This document shows, piece after piece, positions 7,112 through 12,655 of a stretch of DNA of 12,655 nt; positions within the stretch are counted from its first letter, which is position 1, and each line of letters starts with the position of its first letter. The position numbers and the translations under genes were made by a program. The stretch covers positions 1 to 12,655 of the forward strand of contig PMST01000315.1 in the NCBI GenBank assembly GCA_003168295.1, written 5' to 3'. The DNA comes from Actinomycetota bacterium (GTDB lineage Bacteria; Actinomycetota; Actinomycetes; Streptosporangiales; Streptosporangiaceae). The notes below the pieces were generated by a model. The model was not told the DNA's origin and did no database searches. It was given only the letters and a program-made list of their open reading frames with translations.

Positions 7112-10100
7112 TTAGGGCACGGTAACGGGCTGGATGACGACGGGGCCGAGGGTGGGGTTGAGTTCGGTCGCCTGGGAGACCCCCGCAGGCGTGAGCACGT
7201 CCATGGCCTTCGGCACCGTGGTGGGGTCGACCGAGCAGATCTTCGCGGTCCCGCCCGCCGCGCAGACCCCGAACGTGTAGGCGCCCGGTGCGGTGGTGAA
7301 GGCACGGGCCAGGTCGGGGCTGAATCCGTCCTGGCCGGTCAGCACGACGCTGAAGCCCCAGCCGGACGTCGGGGTGCCGAACTGCGCTTCGGGCAGCGCG
7401 ACCGTGATCGTGTTGTCGGCCTGCACGGCCAGCGCGGACGCGGTGCCGACCGAGTTACCGGCGGCGTTCACCCACACCGGCGAGGCGAATCCCTGGACCT
7501 CGACCCGCTGGCTCCAGGCTCCGGACGGCGCGATGGTGTAGTTGCGGGATGCGTACGCGGCCTGGGTGGAGGTGGACGAGGCGCCCGGCACGTGCACGTA
7601 GAAGTCGAGGAGCTGCGCCCCGTCGAGCGCCCCGAACGTCGGGACCAGGGTGCGCAGGGTCACCCGCAGGTAGGCGTCGGTGCCGTCGCTCAGGACCTGG
7701 AACCGGGTCAGGTCGAACGACCCGGCCACGAAGTCCGACGCGGTCGGGTACTGGTAGGTGCCCGGTCCGTTGTCGTCGCCGGTGGGGTCGGTCACGTCGA
7801 GCACGGTGCTGCCGCCGCCCTCAGCGCTCACCGTGACCTGGGCGTAGCCGGTGCTCCGGCCGCCGGGCGCGGTGGCCGTCGCGGTGATCGCGTTGGTGCC
7901 GAAGCCGACCGGCACGCTCGCCGAGAAGGACCCGTCCGACGCCGCGGTGGTGCTAGTCACGGTGGCGGCCTCCCCGGTCGTGGTGTCAGCCGCCTCGATC
8001 GACACCGCCGAGCCCGGCGTGGTCGTCCCGGTCACCGTGGTGGTGGCGGTGGTCAGCGTGGCGCCCGAGGCCGGAGCCGTGATCGTCACCGGCAGCGAAC
8101 CAGGTGCTCCGCTGGTGATGTAGCGCGCGGTGGTGACAGCCGGGGTGTCCACGTTGTGGCCGGTGCCCAGCGAGGCGATCAGCCGCAGTTCCTGGGCCTG
8201 GGCCCAGCTCAGCGGGGACGCCGACCCGGCCGCCTTGCCGTCGGTGAACCCGATGGACGCCGTGGCCGGGTCGCTGCCGTACGGCGAGGCGGCCAGGTCC
8301 GGGTCTTCCCAGGCCTGCTCGGGCACCAGCCCGACCCCGGAGGAGAAGTTGATCATCGACTGGAGCAGGGACTTGGCGCCGCTGGTGTTCCCGTCGGCCA
8401 GGTCGGACTCGGCCCGCTCACCGGACAGGACCGGCCAGAGGTGCCCGGTGCCGCTGTCGGTCGGCGGCCACGGCGCCCCAGGCGTGGTGCAGGAGTCCTG
8501 GCTCGGCTGGTAGCAGTCGCCGTACCCGTCCGCGCTGCCGTCGGCAGCCGAGTCGCCGTACCGGTAGTAGCCGGTCCCGCTGGGCGTGGACACCGAGATG
8601 TTCTTGTCGTAAATCGCCAGCGAGGCCTGGATGTCGGGGTCGGTGACCGGCAGTTCGCCGAGCCGGACCAGCTCCTGGAAGCCGCCGTCGAGCACGCTGC
8701 GCTGGTCCAGGGTGGGACCGCCGTTGCCGAGGCTGTAGGTAATCGCGGCGTTCGGGTCGCCGGTCTTGGACAGCCTGATGAAGTAGGCCGGGCCGTCCGG
8801 GCCGGTGGTGGTGACCGTCCAGGACTTGATGTTGCGCTGGAAGTCGTCGGCGGTGGCCTGGTACAGGTCGGCCCGCGCCGTGTCGCCGTGGCTCGCGGCG
8901 ATGGCCGAGGCGGCGGTCAGCCCGGCGATCTCGGCCGCGATCGTGGACGGCGAGTAGCCGGTCTGCTCTTCCCAGCGCTCCACGCCGTCCGAGGGCCCGT
9001 TGGCGACCAGGAAGTCGGCGGCCGGGCGGATGTGGTCCTGCCACAGCTCGGTGTCACTCCCGAGCCCGGACTCCTGCGCCATCAGGATCGGGTAGGCCGT
9101 CTCGTCCAGCTGAAGGCCGCCAGTGTCGGGGGCGGCCTCGCCGTTCAGCAGCGAGTTGCGCGGCATCGCCCCGGACGCGAGCTGCTGCTTGTCGAACAGG
9201 AACAGCGTGGCTGCCCGGGCCGTGGCGACGTCCCCGTCGGCCATCAGCCCGGTGAAGATCTCGTACAGGTCACGGGCGAACACCTCACGGTAGGAGCCGA
9301 AGTAAGACGGCTCGCCGTTCGAGGTCACCCCGGCCGGCACCGACTGGCCCCACGGACTGGCCAGCGACGCCACGATGGCACCGGGGTACGTCTTGTCCTC
9401 GCTCGCCTTCAGGACGTTGGCCGACAGGTAGTAGTTGCGATCCAGGCTGGCCTGGCCGGACGGGCGCTTCAGCCCAGCGTCGTAGATGGCCCAGCCGAGC
9501 AGGTACTTGGCCGCGGTCAGGACGAACGAGTGGCTCACTGAGGTCCGGGCGACCGAAACGGACTGGGCCTGGCTGCGGCCGAAGCCCAGCGCGAGCGTCA
9601 CCTCGTGGCCGCTGCCGGGGGTCACGTCCTCGGTCGCGACGATGTGGCCGTCCGGCGCGGAGGCGTAGGAGGTGAGGGCGTGCGTCGCGTCGAGCTGGGT
9701 GAGACCGTCGCTGGCGGTGCCCTCGTAGCCGACGCTGGCCGCCTGGTCAGACGAGGCCGCCAGGGCCATGTAGGTCGGCACCGCGTAATTCCGGTTGACG
9801 GCGTCGGTGACCGTGTTCGTGCTGGAGACCACCGGGACCGGCGCCCCCGCCGAAGTGTCCACTACGCCGGTGTTGGCGCCGGCGTTCTGGGTGCCGCCGC
9901 CGCCGTTGCCGTTGACGTGGGCGTCGAGCCGGGCGTACAGGTGCAGGCCGGCCAGGCTGGTGCTCGAGCCGGGGGTGTCGGCCAGCGTGGTGTGCATCAG
10001 CACCGTGTCGCTGGCCGGGTCGGTGATGTAGGTGGTGATCAGCCGGAAGCCGTGCTTGGCGTCGGTGGAGGTCACGGTGCAGGCCATGCCGGTGGGGTCG

Positions 10101-10438
10101 GCGGCTACCGCGTAGGTCATGTCCCTGGTCTGCAGGTCGGTGAACGTGGACCCGTCGGTCACGACGTACTGCAGCGTGCTCACGTTCGTGTTGTCGATCG
10201 TGGGCTCGTAGACGTCGGAGAGCACCCCGTCGGCCACCGTGTACCAGACCTTGGACCCCGTGCCCGCCGCCGTGCCCACGCAGTCCTTCCTGGCCAGGTC
10301 GAAGTACGACGGCGCGCCCGGCGCCCCGGGCGCTATCGCGTCCGCCCGGGCCGCGGTCGCCGCCGGGCTGGCGACAGCCAGGCCGGCCAGGATGGCCACG
10401 CACCCAGCCAGGGTGATGAAACGACGTCCGCGTGCCAT
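7112..10438 (-). CDS. Secreted glucodextranase, glycoside hydrolase family 15
   Basis: A 1108-residue exported exo-enzyme expected to release glucose from non-reducing ends of alpha-1,6-glucans (dextran), or related alpha-glucans. Signal peptide: MARGRR, hydrophobic core about 7-24, Ala-rich cleavage region around 29-34. Domains follow the Arthrobacter globiformis glucodextranase order. They are an N beta-domain (about 40-300); the GH15 (alpha/alpha)6 barrel (about 310-775), with general acid probably E490 in ERWEEQ and general base E707 in LVPEQAW; an Ig-like B domain (about 783-872); and a DOMON-like C module (about 878-1060) suspected to bind carbohydrate or cell wall. The short tail holds two Cys (C1059, C1068). 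There is no sortase motif or C-terminal helix. The ATG at 10438 has GGAGG (10446-10450, minus sense) 7 nt upstream. No sugar transporter or regulator is adjacent. Strict glucodextranase versus glucoamylase specificity cannot be settled by eye. Confidence 0.93.
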   Translation of the reverse strand: MARGRRFITLAGCVAILAGLAVASPAATAARADAIAPGAPGAPSYFDLARKDCVGTAAGTGSKVWYTVADGVLSDVYEPTIDNTNVSTLQYVVTDGSTFTDLQTRDMTYAVAADPTGMACTVTSTDAKHGFRLITTYITDPASDTVLMHTTLADTPGSSTSLAGLHLYARLDAHVNGNGGGGTQNAGANTGVVDTSAGAPVPVVSSTNTVTDAVNRNYAVPTYMALAASSDQAASVGYEGTASDGLTQLDATHALTSYASAPDGHIVATEDVTPGSGHEVTLALGFGRSQAQSVSVARTSVSHSFVLTAAKYLLGWAIYDAGLKRPSGQASLDRNYYLSANVLKASEDKTYPGAIVASLASPWGQSVPAGVTSNGEPSYFGSYREVFARDLYEIFTGLMADGDVATARAATLFLFDKQQLASGAMPRNSLLNGEAAPDTGGLQLDETAYPILMAQESGLGSDTELWQDHIRPAADFLVANGPSDGVERWEEQTGYSPSTIAAEIAGLTAASAIAASHGDTARADLYQATADDFQRNIKSWTVTTTGPDGPAYFIRLSKTGDPNAAITYSLGNGGPTLDQRSVLDGGFQELVRLGELPVTDPDIQASLAIYDKNISVSTPSGTGYYRYGDSAADGSADGYGDCYQPSQDSCTTPGAPWPPTDSGTGHLWPVLSGERAESDLADGNTSGAKSLLQSMINFSSGVGLVPEQAWEDPDLAASPYGSDPATASIGFTDGKAAGSASPLSWAQAQELRLIASLGTGHNVDTPAVTTARYITSGAPGSLPVTITAPASGATLTTATTTVTGTTTPGSAVSIEAADTTTGEAATVTSTTAASDGSFSASVPVGFGTNAITATATAPGGRSTGYAQVTVSAEGGGSTVLDVTDPTGDDNGPGTYQYPTASDFVAGSFDLTRFQVLSDGTDAYLRVTLRTLVPTFGALDGAQLLDFYVHVPGASSTSTQAAYASRNYTIAPSGAWSQRVEVQGFASPVWVNAAGNSVGTASALAVQADNTITVALPEAQFGTPTSGWGFSVVLTGQDGFSPDLARAFTTAPGAYTFGVCAAGGTAKICSVDPTTVPKAMDVLTPAGVSQATELNPTLGPVVIQPVTVP

Positions 10439-10652
10439 GGCCAAGCCTCCATCGTTACGTCTGCGGGCCGAAGAACACATCAGCCGGCTGTGGGGCAAGC
10501 CTCGCCCCGGACTAGCCGGCCAGAGCCGTTGCTGAGCTTTCTCCCACCCAGCGCTCAGGTCAAGTAACAATTCGGCAAGGCCGCGCGTTCGGTCCGGGCG
10601 GGCGTGCGGGCTGCTCGTAGAGGTGAGCAAGGACCGTTCGGGAAAAAAGGTC
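10439..10652 (-). promoter_or_regulatory. Upstream region of the glucodextranase gene, candidate promoter
   Basis: This 214-bp non-coding stretch lies between npdG and the glucodextranase gene. In minus-strand sense, TTGACC (10558-10563) lies 17 bp from AAAGCT (10535-10540). The -35 is good and the -10 poor, and the pair would give a leader of about 90 nt. The arms CTGAGC (10532-10537) and GCTCAG (10553-10558) form an inverted repeat over this element and could be an operator for a sugar-responsive repressor. Just after the npdG stop there is a T-run in minus sense (10643-10648) but no strong GC hairpin before it, so a terminator cannot be claimed. Confidence 0.35.
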
Positions 10653-11321
10653 TTAAATATCGGTGATGCGCAGGCCGGCGTGGGCCTTGTAGCGGCGGTT
10701 GATGGACACCAGGTTGGCGGTCAGCGCCTCGATCTGGCCGCAGTTGCGCAGGCGGCCCGCGTAGACGCCGCGGACGCCGGGGATCCGGGCCGCCAGGGCC
10801 TGAACGGTGTCGGTGGCGTGCCGGTCGTCACCGAGCACGAGCACGTCGCAGTCGATGGTCTCGATCTCAGGGTCGAGCAGCAGGACCGCGGACACGTGAT
10901 GGAACGCCGCTACGACCCGGCTCTCGGGTAGCAGCGCCGCGGCCTGTTCGGCCGCGCTGCCCTCGACGACCGGCAGCGGGTAAGCGCCGCGCTTGTCGAA
11001 ACCGAGCGGGTTCACGCAGTCCACCACGATCTTGCCCGCCAGCTCGGCCGCCAGTCCGGAGAGCAGCTCGCCGTGGCCTTCCCACGGGACCGCGGCAATC
11101 ACCACGTCCGCCGCACGCGCGCAGTCACGGTTGGCCAGGCCCCGGGCGCCGTCCCCGATCTCCCGCGCGACGCCCTGGGCCCGGTCGTGGCTGCGGGAAC
11201 CGATGATCACCGGGTTCCCGGCCAGCGCAAACCGGCGGGCCAGGCCGCGTCCCTGCTCCCCGGTGCCACCGAGGATGCCGATCACCAAGCTGTCTACCGC
11301 CGGAGTTTCCTGCACGCTCAT
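10653..11321 (-). CDS. npdG: NADPH:coenzyme F420 oxidoreductase (F420-dependent NADP reductase)
   Basis: A 222-residue cytosolic Rossmann enzyme that moves hydride between NADP(H) and the deazaflavin F420. In actinobacteria it usually supplies F420H2 to F420-dependent reductases and monooxygenases. Visible motifs: nucleotide-binding loop GILGGTGEQGRGLARR at 15-30; GSR at 41-43, where Ser and Arg bind the 2'-phosphate and favour NADP over NAD; VPW at 78-80; VNPL at 103-106; AFHHV at 139-143 near the deazaflavin; and the C-terminal signature NRRYKAHAGLRITDI at 208-222. Length matches the family. The ATG at 11321 is supported by AGGAT (11330-11334, minus sense) 8 nt upstream, though the site is modest. 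The gene is divergent from the SIS-like gene, with a hairpin-rich spacer between. The family also appears as fno; the direction of reaction in vivo is inferred. Confidence 0.94.
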   Translation of the reverse strand: MSVQETPAVDSLVIGILGGTGEQGRGLARRFALAGNPVIIGSRSHDRAQGVAREIGDGARGLANRDCARAADVVIAAVPWEGHGELLSGLAAELAGKIVVDCVNPLGFDKRGAYPLPVVEGSAAEQAAALLPESRVVAAFHHVSAVLLLDPEIETIDCDVLVLGDDRHATDTVQALAARIPGVRGVYAGRLRNCGQIEALTANLVSINRRYKAHAGLRITDI

Positions 11322-11342
11322 GAACCTGAATCCTGCCAGACC

Positions 11343-11423
11343 GACCCCCGCAGGGGGGTCCCAGGGGGTATGGGGGGTGGAACCCCCCATAAGCGGGGGG
11401 GTCTGGGGGGCAGAGCCCCCCGG
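11343..11423. repeat. Cluster of three G/C hairpins in the npdG divergent promoter region
   Basis: Three successive inverted repeats of G and C runs. The first is GACCCCC/GGGGGTC (11343-11349 / 11354-11360, 4-nt loop). The second is TATGGGGGGT/ACCCCCCATA (11369-11378 / 11382-11391, loop GGA, a perfect 10-bp stem). The third is CTGGGGGGC/GCCCCCCGG (11403-11411 / 11415-11423, loop AGA, one G-T wobble). Further C and G runs follow at 11431-11439 and 11466-11471. The motif type is reminiscent of short dispersed REP-like elements of actinomycete genomes. It could act as an mRNA leader structure for npdG, as DNA hairpins, or as a mobile repeat remnant. Copy number elsewhere cannot be seen here. Confidence 0.8.
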
Positions 11424-11498
11424 GGCAACACCTCCCCCCGAGAAAACACTGCGCGTAAGGACTTTTGGGGGCACCATGGAGAGGTGGACGGCAACCAG

Positions 11499-12164
11499 GT
11501 GACCACGCTCCGTGCGCTTCTCGCCCCGACCGGATGGCTCGAGCGGACCCGTGCCTTCGCGCAGGGGCTGCGCAAGGCGACCCGGTCCCCTGGCGGTCTC
11601 CTCCTTGTCGGCACGCCCGACGAGGAGCCCTGGCACCTGACCGCGCACCTGGACGAGGAAAGCCGCCTGTCGCAGATTCCCGAGTTGAGGCCGACGCTGG
11701 TCCGCTGGCGAGTACCGCCGGGCGCGCCGTCGCACCTGCGGGTCGGTATCGAGCGGCTGGAAGCCGCCAGGCGCGGCGAGACGCTGTTCGTCGTGTCGCC
11801 ATCGACCGCGCCGGTACCCTTGCTCGAGCGGGTCCATGACGCGCGCCGGACTGGCGCCACGATCTTCGCGCTTGACCAGGGCGATCCCGAGCTCGACTCC
11901 CTGGCCCACGAGACGATGGCGATCAGGACCGGGTTCGACCCGATGTCGTTCGGGGCGGCGCAGCACCTGATCAGTTCGGCGGTCGGAGACCTCGACCGGC
12001 CCGAGGGCTTTGACGACGGCGAGTTCGGCCTGGCCAGCGCCGTAGGCCGCGTCTCGCAGCCGGGAGTTCCCGGCTACCAGGGTTACCGGCGGCGGCCCGG
12101 CGTCCGGGGCCTGAGGGAACGGGTAGCGCGCCTGCTGGACGCGGTCAGCGGCCCTACCGGTTAG
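11499..12164 (+). CDS. Conserved hypothetical protein with SIS-like core
   Basis: A 221-residue soluble protein without signal peptide or membrane helix. I chose the GTG at 11499 because the GGAGAGGTGG run (11478-11487) contains GAGGTG, complementary to the 16S tail, 11-12 nt upstream; GTG at 11484 overlaps that site. After a helical N-terminus (1-28), residues 33-39 form a hydrophobic strand (GLLLVGT). Residues 93-143 read as strand-loop-helix-strand: ETLFVVSPS, then a helix to ARRTGA, ATIFALDQG, then LDSLAHETMAI. This spacing is that of SIS domains (phosphosugar-binding, 'viSpSG...Ak..Ga...ialT...sLa..aD'). The usual SIS SG is replaced by S102-T, so sugar binding is uncertain. The tail (186-206) is Gly/Pro/Arg/Tyr-rich. 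It ends 2 bp from the convergent YbjQ-type gene. It is clearly coding; function unknown. Confidence 0.8.
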   Translation: MTTLRALLAPTGWLERTRAFAQGLRKATRSPGGLLLVGTPDEEPWHLTAHLDEESRLSQIPELRPTLVRWRVPPGAPSHLRVGIERLEAARRGETLFVVSPSTAPVPLLERVHDARRTGATIFALDQGDPELDSLAHETMAIRTGFDPMSFGAAQHLISSAVGDLDRPEGFDDGEFGLASAVGRVSQPGVPGYQGYRRRPGVRGLRERVARLLDAVSGPTG

Positions 12165-12166
12165 CC

Positions 12167-12655
12167 CTAGGCGTCCAGGGTCAGGACCATGGTGGGACGC
12201 TCGATGATGTGATCCGGGCGCAGCGGTCGCACGGCCGTGCCGATGGCGAAGAACTCGGTGGTGTGCGAGCCCCAGGTGTGGCTGTGCTGCCTGAGCTGCA
12301 CGCCGACGATGCCCTCGGCGTGCAGTTCCTCCGCCTCGGCCTGCATCCGGCTCATGGCCAGCTCACGGGCGTCGTAAAGGGCCTGGGTGAACTGCTCGAT
12401 CTCCACGTTCTTGCCGATGTTCCCGATCTTGCTGCCGAACTTCTGGTGGGCGATGTGGTACACGCACGTCCCCATCACCATGCCGAGCGGCGCGTAACCG
12501 GCCCGGATGAGCGTCCAGAAGTCCTGGCCGGACAGGTCCGAGGTGAACGGCTGGTTCTTGTTATTGCGCCAGTTATCGACCCCGCCGCCGCCCGCGCCCT
12601 CTTCCGCCTTGACCGCCGTGCCGACCGCGATGAATTCGGCGATGTCGGCACCGAA
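12167..12655 (-). CDS. YbjQ-type (PF01906, 'heavy-metal-binding') protein, two domain copies, N-terminus off the window
   Basis: The frame is open from the stop at 12167-12169 to the window edge, giving the last 162 residues of a longer protein; the internal ATG at 12481 is not the start. The visible part begins at the end of one domain (IAEFIAVGTAV) and then runs through a full second one (TEFFAIGTAVR), so the domain is duplicated. Between them are FTSDLSGQDFWTLI, GMVMGTCVYHIAHQ, a helix rich in Ala/Glu/Met (ARELAMSRMQAEAEELHAEG) and the signature IVGVQL. YbjQ-type proteins are thought to form oligomeric rings; the metal-binding label is predicted rather than proven for most members. Only 2 bp separate its stop from that of the SIS-like gene. 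The product is probably cytosolic, with unknown role. Confidence 0.88.
   Translation of the reverse strand, partial: FGADIAEFIAVGTAVKAEEGAGGGGVDNWRNNKNQPFTSDLSGQDFWTLIRAGYAPLGMVMGTCVYHIAHQKFGSKIGNIGKNVEIEQFTQALYDARELAMSRMQAEAEELHAEGIVGVQLRQHSHTWGSHTTEFFAIGTAVRPLRPDHIIERPTMVLTLDA

Noticed and set aside
6872..9541. An 889-codon open frame on the plus strand across the end of panB and much of the glucodextranase gene
   Set aside because: It is antisense to a gene with signal peptide and intact catalytic motifs; its translation is Gly/Arg/Val-rich low complexity with no family motif, as expected from GC-rich codon bias.
10439..10630. N-terminal extension of the glucodextranase frame by 64 codons
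   Set aside because: It would bury the signal peptide; the ATG at 10438 has GGAGG 7 nt upstream and begins a textbook export signal.
11322..11966. Extension of the npdG frame upstream through the hairpins
   Set aside because: It would be antisense to the SIS-like gene and would translate the G/C hairpins; family length and AGGAT support the start at 11321.

Overview
The window is very GC-rich, with GC-ending codons, GTG as well as ATG starts, and long spurious antisense ORFs. This, together with an F420-type NADP oxidoreductase (npdG/fno) and a glucodextranase of the Arthrobacter type, points to a chromosomal segment of a high-GC actinobacterium. I see no rRNA, tRNA, CRISPR array, insertion sequence or phage gene. 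The species cannot be named from this sequence alone.

Layout from left to right. (1) 1-1124, minus: a DHA2-type (14-helix) MFS drug/H+ antiporter, cut off by the window edge at its C-terminus. Its upstream region (1125-1450) carries a TetR-type palindrome, but no regulator gene lies in the window. (2) 1451-4257, plus: a two-gene, translationally coupled unit. The first gene is a soluble helical protein that I place only tentatively (DUF4034/TPR-like). The second is an M16 (pitrilysin/insulinase-type) metallopeptidase with zinc ligands intact, followed by an unassigned beta-rich segment, a Pro-rich linker and two C-terminal membrane helices. This pair is the most unusual item here. (3) 4296-6071, minus: a cytosolic beta-lactamase-fold serine hydrolase with a roughly 200-residue C-terminal extension. 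Its stop codon lies in a 20-bp tandem duplication. (4) 6184-7059, plus: panB, the first committed enzyme of pantothenate/CoA synthesis. (5) 7112-10438, minus: a large secreted glucodextranase (GH15) with the N-A-B-C domain order. (6) 10653-11321, minus: npdG/fno, NADPH:F420 oxidoreductase. (7) 11322-11498: a divergent intergenic region packed with three G/C hairpins. (8) 11499-12164, plus: an uncharacterised protein whose middle resembles a SIS (sugar isomerase) fold. (9) 12167-12655, minus: a YbjQ-type (PF01906) protein with two domain copies, cut off at its N-terminus by the window edge.

Apart from the coupled pair at 1451-4257, the genes are mostly single units in divergent or convergent arrangement, so they look like independent housekeeping and accessory functions rather than one pathway. 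The pair's architecture suggests that the partner and the membrane-tethered peptidase act together, but substrate and role cannot be read from the sequence.
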